Assembly (NCBI RefSeq): GCF_014489615.1
Contig: NZ_CP060825.1
Span: 1,047,001-1,111,000 of the forward strand
Reading direction: 5' to 3'
DNA from: Streptomyces genisteinicus
GTDB lineage: Bacteria > Actinomycetota > Actinomycetes > Streptomycetales > Streptomycetaceae
DNA length: 64,000 nt
Position 1 is the first letter of the stretch; the number at the start of each line of letters is the position of its first letter. A program made the position numbers and the translations under genes. Below are positions 1 through 8,634 of this stretch, piece by piece. The notes beneath the pieces were generated by a model, which worked only from the letters and a program-made list of their open reading frames with translations, did not search any database and was not told where the DNA came from.

Positions 1-570
1 GAAGTAGATCACGTAGACCAGGCCGGAGAAGGCCAGGCCGCTGCTGAAGGCGAGCGGGACGCCGACCAGGTCGACGAGGAGCCAGGCGAACCAGAACTCC
101 ACCAGGCCGCGGGCCTGGGCGACCATCGCGACGAGGGTGCCGACGAAGATGTAGGCGTCGGCCCACGGGCTCCAGGAGAGCGACGGGAAGGCGGTGAACA
201 GCCCGCCGACGGCGAGCGTGCCGGCCACGGCGCCGCCCAGCAGCCAGGCGCGTTCCCGCCAGGTGGCGAAGCGGACGGCGATGGAGCCGTCCTGCGCCTG
301 CCGGCGGCCGCGGGTCCACTGGTGCCAGCCCCAGACCGCCACCCCGATGACCAGGAGCTGCTTGCCGACGCCGCCGCTGAGGTGGGCGGAGGCGTAGGCG
401 CCGACCAGGATCACGCCGGAGAGCAGCTGCGCGGGCCAGGTGAGCACCGAGCGCCGCCAGCCGAGGGCGAGGGCGATGAGCCCGATGGTGTTGCCGAGCA
501 TGTCGGACCACATGATGTGCTGCCCGAAGGCGGTGAACGCCTCGGTGTTCAGCCAGTGCAGGGCGCTCAC
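1..570 (-). CDS. ribM: RibM/PnuC-family riboflavin transporter (C-terminus off the window)
   Basis: An integral membrane protein of the PnuC vitamin transporter family. It starts at GTG 570, overlapping the ribE stop as GTGA, and reads leftward with no stop before base 1, so at least 190 residues are visible and the end is missing. The N-terminus has the amphipathic run LHWLNTEAFTAFGQHIMW followed by several hydrophobic helices (IGLIALALGW, LLVIGVAVWGW, AYIFVGTLVAMV). The motif VWGWHQWTRG matches the conserved Trp-rich part of PnuC proteins. In Streptomyces and Corynebacterium rib operons this position holds RibM, a riboflavin importer rather than a nicotinamide riboside carrier. The FMN-riboswitch operon context supports that reading. 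The substrate is inferred, not shown. Confidence 0.85.
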   Translation of the reverse strand, partial: MSALHWLNTEAFTAFGQHIMWSDMLGNTIGLIALALGWRRSVLTWPAQLLSGVILVGAYASAHLSGGVGKQLLVIGVAVWGWHQWTRGRRQAQDGSIAVRFATWRERAWLLGGAVAGTLAVGGLFTAFPSLSWSPWADAYIFVGTLVAMVAQARGLVEFWFAWLLVDLVGVPLAFSSGLAFSGLVYVIYF

Positions 571-1175
571 TTCGCACGCTCCGCGCCGTCCGCGCCGAGC
601 AGCCGCTCGACGTACTTGGCGATGACGTCGACCTCGAGGTTGACGGGGTCGCCGGGCTGCTTGATCCCGAGGGTGGTGAGCGCCAGCGTGGTGGGGATGA
701 GGCTGATGGTGAAGTGGTCGGCGCCCGCGTCGACCACGGTCAGGCTGACGCCGTCGACGGTGATGGAGCCCTTCTCCACGACGTACCGGGCGAGCTGCGG
801 GGGCAGCGAGACCTTCACGATCTCCCAGTGCTCGGAGGGGGTGCGGGCAAGGATCTCGCCCGTGCCGTCGACGTGCCCCTGGACGATGTGGCCGCCGAGG
901 CGGTCGCCGACGGCCGTGGGCCGTTCGAGGTTGACCCGCGAGCCGGCGGCGAGCGCGCCGAGGCTGGAGCGCTTCAGGGTCTCGGCCATCACGTCGGCGG
1001 TGAACTCGCCGTCGGCGGTCTCGACGACGGTGAGACAGACGCCGTTGACGGCGATGGAGTCGCCGTGCTTGGCGCCGTCGGTGACGACGGGGCCGCGCAG
1101 ACGGAAGCGTGAGGCGTCGCCGAGGTTCTCGACGGCGGTGACCTCACCCAGTTCTTCGACGATTCCGGTGAACAC
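567..1175 (-). CDS. ribE: Riboflavin synthase alpha chain
   Basis: Catalyses dismutation of two 6,7-dimethyl-8-ribityllumazine molecules to riboflavin and a pyrimidine. The protein is 202 residues, normal for the family, and begins MFTGIVEELGEV, the family signature. Two homologous lumazine-binding barrels are visible: residues about 1-95, with MAETLKRSSLG, and about 98-190, with VDGVSLTVVD. GTG 1175 lies directly after the ribD stop codon with no spacing, and the stop overlaps the ribM start, so ribD, ribE and ribM are translationally coupled under the upstream FMN riboswitch. The name follows current usage; older Streptomyces literature calls this gene ribC or ribE1. Confidence 0.97.
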   Translation of the reverse strand: MFTGIVEELGEVTAVENLGDASRFRLRGPVVTDGAKHGDSIAVNGVCLTVVETADGEFTADVMAETLKRSSLGALAAGSRVNLERPTAVGDRLGGHIVQGHVDGTGEILARTPSEHWEIVKVSLPPQLARYVVEKGSITVDGVSLTVVDAGADHFTISLIPTTLALTTLGIKQPGDPVNLEVDVIAKYVERLLGADGAERAK

Positions 1176-2258
1176 TCAGGCTCCCTTGGGGACGGTCGCG
1201 GTGACGCGCAGGTCGGGTCCGATGCGGTCGGTGGCGTTGACGTCCAGCCGCAACGCTTCGGTGATGGTGGTGATTCCGGCGTCGGCGAGGGCCGCGGGGC
1301 CGGCGCCGAGGAGTACGGGGGCGAGGTAGCCGACGACCCGGTCGACGGCTCCGGCGGCGACGAAGGAGCCGGCCAGCGTCGGGCCGCCTTCGAGGAGCAC
1401 CGAGCGGACGCCGCGCCGGTGGAGTTCGGCGAGCAGGGCGTGGACGGCGATGCCGCGCTCGCCGGCGGGGAGCCGGGCGATGCCGACGCCGGGCAGGTGG
1501 CGGGTGTCGGCGTCCTCGGCGACGGCGATCAGCGTGGGCGCCGCTCCGTCGAGGACGCGGGCGGTCGGCAGGACCGACGCCCGGCTGTCGAGGACCACGC
1601 GCAGCGGCTGGGTGACGCCCTCGATGCCGCGGACGGCGAGGTGGGGGTCGTCGGCGCGCAGGGTGCCGGAGCCGACGACGACGGCGTCGGACTCGGCGCG
1701 CAGCCGGTGGACGTCGGCGCGGGACTCGGCGGAGGTGATCCAGCGGCTGCTGCCGTCCCGGGCGGCGACGCGGCCGTCGAGGGTCGCGGCGTACTTCCAG
1801 GTGACGTGGGGGCGGCCGAGGCGCACGGCGGTGAGCCAGGCGGTGTTGCCGGCCTCCGCCTCGTCCTCCAGCAGGCCCTGCTCGACCCGCACGCCGGCGG
1901 CGCGCAGCGTGTCGGCGCCGCCGCGGGCCTGCGGGTTCGGGTCGGCGACCGCGTACACGACGCGGGCGACGCCCGCCTCGATCAGCGCCTGCGCGCAGGG
2001 GCCCGTGCGGCCGGTGTGGTTGCAGGGTTCGAGGGTCACGTAGGCGGTGCCGCCGCGGGCGCGGGGTCCGGCCGCGCGGAGGGCGCCGACCTCGGCGTGG
2101 GGACCGCCGGCGCGCTCGTGGAAGCCCTCGCCCACGAGGTGTCCCGAGGCGTCGGCGACGACGCATCCCACGACGGGGTTGGGACTGGTGGAGCCGAGGC
2201 CGCGGGCGGCGAGCGCGACGGCTCGGCGCATGGCGGCGGTGTCGGCTGCGGTGGCCAC
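1176..2258 (-). CDS. ribD: Bifunctional pyrimidine deaminase/reductase RibD
   Basis: Carries out the second and third steps of riboflavin synthesis: deamination of the diaminopyrimidine, then reduction of its ribosyl side chain. The chosen GTG at 2258 has an AGGAGG sequence 4-5 nt upstream and gives 360 residues. The open frame continues upstream through the riboswitch, but that extension is not protein. The N-terminal deaminase domain shows TSPNPVVGCVV, the zinc-binding HAEVGAL and PCNHTGRTGPC. The C-terminal reductase domain starts near residue 150 (RPHVTWKYAATLDGRVA) and includes VLLEGGPTLAGSFV. It heads the leftward rib operon, which also encodes riboflavin synthase and a transporter. Confidence 0.97.
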   Translation of the reverse strand: MATAADTAAMRRAVALAARGLGSTSPNPVVGCVVADASGHLVGEGFHERAGGPHAEVGALRAAGPRARGGTAYVTLEPCNHTGRTGPCAQALIEAGVARVVYAVADPNPQARGGADTLRAAGVRVEQGLLEDEAEAGNTAWLTAVRLGRPHVTWKYAATLDGRVAARDGSSRWITSAESRADVHRLRAESDAVVVGSGTLRADDPHLAVRGIEGVTQPLRVVLDSRASVLPTARVLDGAAPTLIAVAEDADTRHLPGVGIARLPAGERGIAVHALLAELHRRGVRSVLLEGGPTLAGSFVAAGAVDRVVGYLAPVLLGAGPAALADAGITTITEALRLDVNATDRIGPDLRVTATVPKGA

Positions 2259-2414
2259 CGGGTCCTCCTGCCTCTTCGGGCACGGACTCCGGGGCCTGTC
2301 AACGAGGACAGGGAGCGGGAACGACCTGGTGCACGCGAACGCCGGGCCGAGCGCGGGTACGCCGCTGACGGCGACCTGCGCAGACGGCCGGCGCACCCGT
2401 GGGTGTCGCCCGCC

Positions 2415-2545
2415 GCGCACTGCCTCCCATCCGGACTTTAACCGTCGGTCCAGGAGTTTCACCTGGTCAACCGGCCGCTGGATGCGGACGGGTCGCGGAC
2501 TGTAACCGCCGGTTCGGAATTGCACCGACCCCGGAGTGCGCTGCT
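2415..2545 (-). promoter_or_regulatory. FMN riboswitch (RFN element)
   Basis: Read on the minus strand, this stretch contains the conserved FMN aptamer blocks in the right order: GGGGTCGGTG, ATTCCGAACCGGCGGTTACA, AGTCCGCGACCC, a variable arm, GGTTGACCAGGTG, and the closing GACCGACGGTTAAAGTCCGG followed by ATGGGAGG. The ends are approximate. It lies about 160 nt upstream of ribD and is expected to reduce expression of ribD, ribE and ribM when FMN is plentiful. The expression platform would lie between 2259 and 2414. I could not tell whether it acts on termination or translation. Confidence 0.95.
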
Positions 2546-2690
2546 GCTGATACAGGGCCAGTGTGCCACGTCCGGACGCGGGCCAGGCGGGTGACGGCCA
2601 TGACCTGGCTCACATCCCACGTGACGGACACTTTCGTCCCGCCATCCGGACGGGGCGTTGCGTCGCCCCCTCCCCCACCTGCACCGAGAT

Positions 2691-2732
2691 TGGTCCAGAC
2701 CTATTGACGGGCTGGTCTAGTCCTCTTAATCT
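2691..2732 (+). promoter_or_regulatory. Chitinase promoter with paired 12-bp direct repeats
   Basis: Two copies of a 12-bp repeat, TGGTCCAGACCT at 2691-2702 and TGGTCTAGTCCT at 2713-2724, lie 22 bp apart. They surround and overlap a promoter with TTGACG at 2704-2709, a 17-bp spacer and TAATCT at 2727-2732. Such paired repeats overlapping the promoter are known from Streptomyces chitinase genes, where they mediate chitin induction and glucose repression. The TGGTCTAGACCA-like core also resembles DasR sites. The gap 2546-2899 otherwise shows only the start region of the rib transcript and the chitinase leader. Confidence 0.85.
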
Positions 2733-2899
2733 CTGCGTCACCTCCGCGGATCCGGCCCGGCGGTGCGCGCACACCACGGGCCAACCACTGAAGTCTGCAA
2801 GCCAGTTGTGCCAGCAGTGCCCTTCGTGCAAGGCCGAACACCCTCCGGAACCCGCCGCCCCGACGCGGCCCGGGGGATCCCCACCAGGAGGAACTGACC

Positions 2900-5251
2900 G
2901 TGCAGTCCCCCACCCCCCTGAGAGCCTCGCTGCTCGCCGCCGGCGCCGCCGTCGCCGCGCTGCTCGCGGGTTCGCTCTCGGCCGGCGTCTCCCACGCCGC
3001 CGTCGACAACAGCACCTGTCGCCCCGACGGGCTCTACGCCACCCCCGGCGTCGACGTCCCCTACTGCTCCGTCTACGACGAGAGCGGCCGAGAGAAGATG
3101 GGCGCCGACCACAAGCGCCGCATCATCGGCTACTTCACCAACTGGCGTACGGGCAAGGACGGGAAGCCGTCGTACCTCGCCTCCGACATTCCGTGGGACA
3201 AGATCACCCACATCAACTACGCCTTCGCCCACGTCGACTCGGGCAACAAGCTCTCCGTCGGTGCCGACGGGCCGAACAACGCCTCCACCGGCATGACCTG
3301 GCCGGGCGTCGCGGGCGCCGAGATGGACCCGTCGCTGCCGTACAAGGGCCACTTCAACCTGCTCAACAAGTACAAGAAGCAGTACCCGGACGTGAAGACG
3401 CTCGTCTCGGTCGGCGGCTGGGCGGAGACCGGCGGCTACTTCGACGAGAACGGCAAGCGCGTCGCCTCCGGCGGCTTCTACACGATGGCCACCAACGCCG
3501 ACGGTTCGGTGAACCAGGCGGGCATCGACACCTTCGCCGAGTCCGCGGTCGCCTTCGTCAAGAAGTACGGCTTCAACGGCGTCGACATCGACTACGAGTA
3601 CCCGACCTCCATGAAGGACGCCGGCCACCCCGCCGACTTCCCGATCTCCAATGCCCGCCGCGCCGGACTCAACAAGGGCTACGCGGCCCTGATGAAGACC
3701 CTGCGCGAGAAGCTGGACCGCGCGGGCGCGGCGGACGGCAAGCACTACCTGCTGACCGTGGCCGCCCCCTCCTCCGGCTACCTGCTGCGCGGCATGGAGA
3801 CGTTCCAGGTCCAGAAGTACCTGGACTACGTCAACATCATGTCCTACGACCTGCACGGCGCCTGGAACGAGTACGTGGGCCCGAACGCCTCGCTCTTCGA
3901 CGACGGCAAGGACGCCGAGCTGGCGGCGGCCAACGTCTACGGCAGCTCCCAGTACGGCGGCATCGGCTACCTCAACACCGACTGGGCGTACCACTACTTC
4001 CGGGGCTCCATGCCGGCCGGCCGCATCAACATCGGGCTGCCCTACTACACCCGCGGCCACAAGAACGTGCAGGGCGGCACGGACGGCCTGTGGGGCAAGG
4101 CCGCCGCCTCCTCCTGCCCGGCCGGGTCCGGCCTGACCAAGTGCGGTGACGGCGCGGTCGGCATCGACAACCTCTGGCACGACAAGGACGACAACGGCGT
4201 CGAGTCCCCGGCGGGCTCCAACCCGATGTGGCACGCCAAGAACCTCGAGAAGGGGATCGTCGGCGACTACGTCACCCAGTACGGCTTCCCGGCGAACACC
4301 ACGCTCACCGGCACCTACGCCCGCAAGTACAGCTCCACGCTGGTCGCGCCGTGGCTGTGGAACGCCGAGAAGAAGGTCTTCCTCTCCACCGAGGACGAGC
4401 AGTCGATCGGCACCAAGGCCGACTACGTCGTGGACCGCGGCATCGGCGGCTCGATGATCTGGGAACTGGCCGGCGACTACCAGTGGAACGCCGCCAAGGG
4501 CCAGTACGAGATGGGCGAGACCCTCTCCACGCTGATGTACGACAAGTACAAGGCGGCCTCCCCGTACGGCGCCAAGAAGTCGAACGCGGCGCTGCCGTCC
4601 GAGGCGGTCGACGTGGACGTCGACTTCACCGAGTTCAAGCTCGGCGACTCCAACTACCCGATCACGCCCAAGCTGCGGATCACCAACAACACGAAGACGG
4701 CGCTGCCCGGCGGCACGGAGTTCCAGTTCGACTACGCCACCGCCGCCCCGCCGAACGCCTCGGACCAGTCCGGCTTCGGCACCAAGGTCATCAGCAGCGA
4801 CCACACCGGCGGCAACGTGGGCGGCCTGAAGGGCGACTTCCACCGGGTCTCGCTGAAGCTGCCGGCGTGGCAGTCCCTGGCGCCCGGCGCCACGGTGGAC
4901 CTGTCGTTCAACTACTACCTGCCGGTGTCGACGCCCTCCAACTGGACGGTGAAGATCGGCGAGAAGACGTACGCGATCGAGGGCGACCTGGCCCGCGGCA
5001 CGACCCTCGTCGAGCCGGGCACGGGCGGCAACCCGTCGCCGTCTCCCTCGCCGAGCCAGTCCGGCGGGACCGGCGGCACGGGCGGCGGCGGCACCTGCTC
5101 CGCCACCGCGTGGTCGGCGTCGGCCCAGTACGGCGGCGGCACGACCGTCTCCCACGCGGGGCACACCTGGAAGTCCAAGTGGTGGACGACCAACGAAGAG
5201 CCCGGCAAGACCGGCGAGTGGGGGGTGTGGCAGGACCTGGGAGCCTGCTGA
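2900..5251 (+). CDS. Secreted GH18 chitinase with C-terminal CBM5/12 chitin-binding domain
   Basis: An extracellular endochitinase of 783 residues. GTG 2900 follows AGGAGG with 8-nt spacing. Residues 1-33 form a Sec signal peptide (hydrophobic [14 protein letters not shown], cleavage near SHA-AVD). The GH18 barrel spans about 70-550, with [10 protein letters not shown] on beta 3 and the catalytic [10 protein letters not shown], where E233 is the proton donor and D229/D231 precede it. The first position of the DGxDxDxE motif is N226 rather than Asp. Residues about 565-700 look like the chitinase C accessory domain. A Pro-Ser/Gly linker follows, then a roughly 50-residue CBM5/12 with [21 protein letters not shown] and [11 protein letters not shown]. 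Chitin induction and carbon repression are inferred from the promoter repeats. Confidence 0.96.
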   Translation: MQSPTPLRASLLAAGAAVAALLAGSLSAGVSHAAVDNSTCRPDGLYATPGVDVPYCSVYDESGREKMGADHKRRIIGYFTNWRTGKDGKPSYLASDIPWDKITHINYAFAHVDSGNKLSVGADGPNNASTGMTWPGVAGAEMDPSLPYKGHFNLLNKYKKQYPDVKTLVSVGGWAETGGYFDENGKRVASGGFYTMATNADGSVNQAGIDTFAESAVAFVKKYGFNGVDIDYEYPTSMKDAGHPADFPISNARRAGLNKGYAALMKTLREKLDRAGAADGKHYLLTVAAPSSGYLLRGMETFQVQKYLDYVNIMSYDLHGAWNEYVGPNASLFDDGKDAELAAANVYGSSQYGGIGYLNTDWAYHYFRGSMPAGRINIGLPYYTRGHKNVQGGTDGLWGKAAASSCPAGSGLTKCGDGAVGIDNLWHDKDDNGVESPAGSNPMWHAKNLEKGIVGDYVTQYGFPANTTLTGTYARKYSSTLVAPWLWNAEKKVFLSTEDEQSIGTKADYVVDRGIGGSMIWELAGDYQWNAAKGQYEMGETLSTLMYDKYKAASPYGAKKSNAALPSEAVDVDVDFTEFKLGDSNYPITPKLRITNNTKTALPGGTEFQFDYATAAPPNASDQSGFGTKVISSDHTGGNVGGLKGDFHRVSLKLPAWQSLAPGATVDLSFNYYLPVSTPSNWTVKIGEKTYAIEGDLARGTTLVEPGTGGNPSPSPSPSQSGGTGGTGGGGTCSATAWSASAQYGGGTTVSHAGHTWKSKWWTTNEEPGKTGEWGVWQDLGAC

Positions 5252-5259
5252 CCCACCGG

Positions 5260-5323
5260 CCGGCGGTCCCTGACCGCCGGCGCCCGGGGCCCGGTGCCGC
5301 GCTCGTGCGCGGCACCGGGCCCC
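5260..5323. terminator. Bidirectional terminator between chitinase and ROK gene
   Basis: Two hairpins separate the convergent chitinase and ROK genes. The first has 9-bp arms (CCGGCGGTC, 5260-5268 and 5272-5280). The second is a perfect 17-bp stem, arms 5286-5302 and 5307-5323, with the 4-nt loop TCGT. There is no U-tract, as is usual in Streptomyces. The rest of the gap up to 5458 is GC-rich with no gene visible. Confidence 0.8.
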
Positions 5324-5458
5324 GGTGCGTGCGGGCGTGCCAGGGGGCCGGGGCAGGGGTGCGCGCCTGAGGGCGGGGGCGCGGCCGCGGGGCCGGTGCG
5401 TGCTGGGGCCCGGTGCGCGCCCGCGCCCCCCGCCCTCAGGCGGGAACGACCGCCACGG

Positions 5459-6637
5459 CTACGCCGTACCGCCCGTGAACAGTTCGTCCTGGGCCGCCTC
5501 CTGGGCCATCAGCAGGGCGCCGCGCAGTACGGCGTCGCCGCCGAGGGCGCCGGGCCGGACCTCGGTGGGCAGCGGGGACATCGCGGCGAGGCCCGCGCCC
5601 ACCCGGGCGGCCAGTTCCGGGCCGCCCGCGTGCCCCACCTCCCCGCCCAGGACGACACAGCCCGGGTCCAGCACCGACACCACGGCGGCCGCGCCGAGCG
5701 CGAGGCGGCCGGCGAGCTCGTCGAGGAAGGCCGTGTGCCCGCCGGCGACGGCCTCCGCGACCGCCTGAGCGGCGTCGGACGTGCCGTCGTGGGCGCGGGG
5801 CGGCAGGCCGTGCCGCTCGGCGAGCGCGCAGACGGCGGCCGACCCCACGAGGGAGTGGAAACCCCCCTCGCAGTCGACCGACGAGGGGGTGCCGCCCGTC
5901 CCCGGCACGGGGAGGAAGCCGATCTCACCGGCTCCCCCGGAGGATCCGCGGCGCAGCCGGCCGTCGAGGACCAGCCCGGCGCCGACGCCGTGTCCGAGCC
6001 ACAGGAAGGCGAACGACTCGCGGTCGCCGGCCGCGCCGCCGGAACGCTGCTCGGCGAGCGCCGCCAGATTGGTCTCGTTCTCCACGAGCACCCGGGCGCT
6101 CAGCCGGTCCTGGAGGGCGGTGACCAGCCGGCGGTGCCAGGCGGGCAGTCCGGTGGTCTCCCGGAGCTCACCGCTGGCGGGGTCGATCAGCCCGGGGGCG
6201 CCGATGCCGACGCTGTGCAGCCGGTCGGCGCCGGCCCGTGCGGCGGTGCGCTCCAGCAGGGCGGCGGCCTGCTCGACGGCGGGTTCGGTGCCGGTGTCGC
6301 CGCCGATGGGCAGGGACGCCCGCGCGAGGGTGGCGCCCAGCAGGTCCGCGACGACGACGGTGACGCTGCGGGTGCGCACGTCGAGCGCGGCGAGGTGCGC
6401 CCGGTCGGCGACGATGCCGTAGAGCCGGGCGTTGGGACCGCGTCGTTCGGCGCCGGCCTCTCCCACCACCGTCACCAGTCCGGTCCCCTGGAGGCGTTCG
6501 ACGAGATCGGCGACGGTGGGCCGGGACAGTCCTGTCATGGCCTTCAGCTGTCCGGCCGTCAGCGGACCCTCCCGCTGGAGCAGTTCCAGGGCGAGCCGGT
6601 CGTTGATGACCCGGGCGGTGCTCGGGGATGCGGGCAT
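5459..6637 (-). CDS. ROK-family transcriptional repressor
   Basis: A predicted sugar-responsive repressor of the ROK family, 392 residues. ATG 6637 is preceded by GAAGGA at good spacing. The N-terminal winged helix-turn-helix (residues about 10-70) contains LTAGQLKAMTGLSRPTVADLVERL. The ROK domain follows, with a glucokinase-like fold and LGHGVGAGLVLDGRLRRGSSGGAGEIG. The usual zinc-site cluster is atypical: the segment around VDCEGGFHSLVG keeps only one Cys where classical ROK proteins have CxCGxxGC. It is divergent from an MFS transporter, and a 21-bp inverted repeat lies between them, so it likely represses itself and that transporter. The effector is unknown. Confidence 0.9.
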   Translation of the reverse strand: MPASPSTARVINDRLALELLQREGPLTAGQLKAMTGLSRPTVADLVERLQGTGLVTVVGEAGAERRGPNARLYGIVADRAHLAALDVRTRSVTVVVADLLGATLARASLPIGGDTGTEPAVEQAAALLERTAARAGADRLHSVGIGAPGLIDPASGELRETTGLPAWHRRLVTALQDRLSARVLVENETNLAALAEQRSGGAAGDRESFAFLWLGHGVGAGLVLDGRLRRGSSGGAGEIGFLPVPGTGGTPSSVDCEGGFHSLVGSAAVCALAERHGLPPRAHDGTSDAAQAVAEAVAGGHTAFLDELAGRLALGAAAVVSVLDPGCVVLGGEVGHAGGPELAARVGAGLAAMSPLPTEVRPGALGGDAVLRGALLMAQEAAQDELFTGGTA

Positions 6638-6700
6638 ACCGGAATCCTTCCAGACGGCCCGGTGGGCGCCGTGCGCGGTCGGCAGTTCCCGGGATCTATT

Positions 6701-6721
6701 TATCAGGCAAGGTTCCTGATA
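6701..6721. promoter_or_regulatory. Candidate operator for the ROK repressor
   Basis: The inverted repeat TATCAGG-7 nt-CCTGATA sits in the 121-bp gap between the divergent ROK and MFS genes. This is the least GC-rich part of the gap and probably overlaps both promoters. It is the only strong palindrome there. Assignment to the ROK protein rests on position. Confidence 0.6.
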
Positions 6722-6758
6722 GTTTACGTCGCACGCTCTCGGGGAGGGGTACACCCAT

Positions 6759-7979
6759 ATGCTCAGCACACCGTCGGCCGTGCCGAAGCTCCAGCAGCTC
6801 AAGCGCGCCCGCATCGCCGTCGCCGTCGTGTTCTGCGTCCACGGCGCGGTCACCGGCAGCTTCGCCACCCGGATTCCGTGGATCCAGGACCACGCCGGGG
6901 TGAGCGCGGGCCAGCTGGGGCTCGCGCTCGCGTTCCCCGCGCTCGGCGCCTCGGTGGCGATGCCGCTCGCCGCCGCCGTCAGCCACCGCCTCGGCGCCCG
7001 CAACGCACTGCGGGGGCTGCTCGCCCTGTGGACACTGAGCCTGATCCTGCCGTCGCTCGCACCGAACCTGGTGACGCTCTGCCTCGGGCTCTTCGTCTAC
7101 GGCGCCACCGCCGGCATGTCCGACGTGGCGATGAACGCCCTGGGCGTGGAGGTCGAGAACCGCCTCGACCGGTCGATCATGTCCTCGCTGCACGGCATGT
7201 GGAGCGCCGGCGCCCTGATCGGCTCGGCCGTGGGCACGCTCGCCGCCCATCTGGGCACCGACGCCCGGCTGCACCACGCGCTGGCGGCGGCCGCGCTCAC
7301 CGCCCTCGGGCTGATCGCCTGCCAGGGCGTGCTGGACCTGCGGAGCGCCCCGGACGAGGAGGCGCCCCCGCGCTTCGCGCTGCCGCCCCGTTCCGCACTG
7401 GTCATCGGCGCGGTCGGCTTCTGCGCGGTCTTCGCGGAGGGCGCCAGTCTCGACTGGTCGGCGGTCTACCTGCGCGACGTGATGGACACCTCCGCCGGCC
7501 TCGCGGCCGCGTCGACCACCGCGTTCGCCCTGATGATGGCGATCGCCCGGCTGGCGGGAGACCGGATCGTGGACCGCTTCGGACCGGTGCGCACGGTCCG
7601 CACCAGCGGGGTGCTGGCCACCGCCGGCGGCGTCCTCGTGGTCACCGCGCCGCACCCGGCGCTCGCCATGGCCGGGTTCGGGCTCATCGGACTGGGCGTG
7701 GCGGTGGTAGTGCCGCTCGCCTTCGCCGCCGCCGGGCGCAGCGGCCCCAACCCGAGCCAGGCCATCGCCGGCGTCGCCACGATCACCTACACCTCCGGGC
7801 TGATCGCCCCGTCCGCGATCGGCGCCGTGGCCGATGTGACGAGCCTGGTGGTCTCCTTCGGCCTGGTGACGGCCCTGGCGCTGGGACTGGTCGTCGGCGC
7901 GGGCGTGCTGCGCTCGGCGGGCCGGGAGAGCGCGCCGGTCAGTGCGGGGGACGCAGCAGTGCCCGGCCCGCGTTCCTGA
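6759..7979 (+). CDS. MFS transporter, YbjJ-like
   Basis: A 12-helix major facilitator protein of 406 residues. ATG 6759 follows GGGGAGGGG. The N-terminal half holds RIPWIQDHAGVSAGQLGLAL and YGATAGMSDVAMNALGVEVE, which are typical of the YbjJ branch. The second half opens at about residue 215 with SALVIGAVGFCAVFAEGASL and ends in a short polar tail. The substrate of this branch is not established. Pairing with a ROK regulator suggests a sugar or sugar derivative. Its last 41 bp overlap the convergent thioesterase gene. Confidence 0.88.
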   Translation: MLSTPSAVPKLQQLKRARIAVAVVFCVHGAVTGSFATRIPWIQDHAGVSAGQLGLALAFPALGASVAMPLAAAVSHRLGARNALRGLLALWTLSLILPSLAPNLVTLCLGLFVYGATAGMSDVAMNALGVEVENRLDRSIMSSLHGMWSAGALIGSAVGTLAAHLGTDARLHHALAAAALTALGLIACQGVLDLRSAPDEEAPPRFALPPRSALVIGAVGFCAVFAEGASLDWSAVYLRDVMDTSAGLAAASTTAFALMMAIARLAGDRIVDRFGPVRTVRTSGVLATAGGVLVVTAPHPALAMAGFGLIGLGVAVVVPLAFAAAGRSGPNPSQAIAGVATITYTSGLIAPSAIGAVADVTSLVVSFGLVTALALGLVVGAGVLRSAGRESAPVSAGDAAVPGPRS

Positions 7980-8463
7980 ACCGTGCGCTCCACGGCGCGG
8001 GACGCAGGGTGGCCGCGTCCAGCCGGACGAGGACGCGGCTGCCGCGGGCGTACGTCGTGGCACCGTCGGCGGAGCAGAAGCGGAAGCCGTAGGTGAGGCC
8101 GGTCGTACCGAGGCGGTCGAGCCACAGGTGCACGGCGTACCCGCCGGCGCGGGTCACCGGCTGCTCGTAGCCGATGCGCAGTTCGCGCACCGCGTTGCAG
8201 GCGTCCTCGGCCGCGGCCCAGTCGCCCTCGTAGCCGAAACCGTGGCCCGCCCAGTACGCCGCCCACGCCCGTTCGACGAGCAGGGGGTAGCGGGCGTTGT
8301 GCAGCAGCCCGAGGGCGTCCAGGTCGTCGAAGTGGACCTCGACGGGGACGAGGACGCCGGGTGCGGCGGAGCCCGCGTCCGCGTCGGCGTCCGCGCAGAC
8401 GGACGGGGACACGGGGGCGGGCGCGGGCAAGGACGGGGAGGGGGACGGGGCGTGGGTCGTCAC
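7939..8463 (-). CDS. Acyl-CoA thioesterase, 4HBT hotdog fold
   Basis: A hotdog-fold thioesterase of 174 residues using GTG 8463, which has GGAG 8 nt upstream. The frame is open further upstream, but those codons look like non-coding Pro/Arg-rich sequence. Residues about 1-35 are a low-complexity Pro/Ser/Ala leader of uncertain reality. The domain then begins VPVEVHFDDLDALGLLHNARY, matching the 4-hydroxybenzoyl-CoA thioesterase signature with its catalytic Asp. The substrate cannot be deduced. The gene overlaps the end of the MFS gene tail to tail. Confidence 0.82.
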   Translation of the reverse strand: MTTHAPSPSPSLPAPAPVSPSVCADADADAGSAAPGVLVPVEVHFDDLDALGLLHNARYPLLVERAWAAYWAGHGFGYEGDWAAAEDACNAVRELRIGYEQPVTRAGGYAVHLWLDRLGTTGLTYGFRFCSADGATTYARGSRVLVRLDAATLRPAPWSARFRNAGRALLRPPH

Positions 8464-8634
8464 GGGTGGTACTCCAGATGCGGGGCCGAGCGGTGGGACC
8501 GCCGGTGCGGGCCGAAATCGATTCATCCTAAGCGGTCGCTCAGCCACCCCCCGCGCAGGTCCTCCGCAGGTCTCCGGACCGGGGAGCACTACGATGTCGC
8601 CGATCCTTGACTACTGCATGAACTGGAGCGGCCC

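Noticed and set aside
2259..2525. N-terminal extension of ribD through the riboswitch
   Set aside because: The AGGAGG site and conserved deaminase start at 2258 fit the family; the upstream codons coincide with FMN aptamer sequence.
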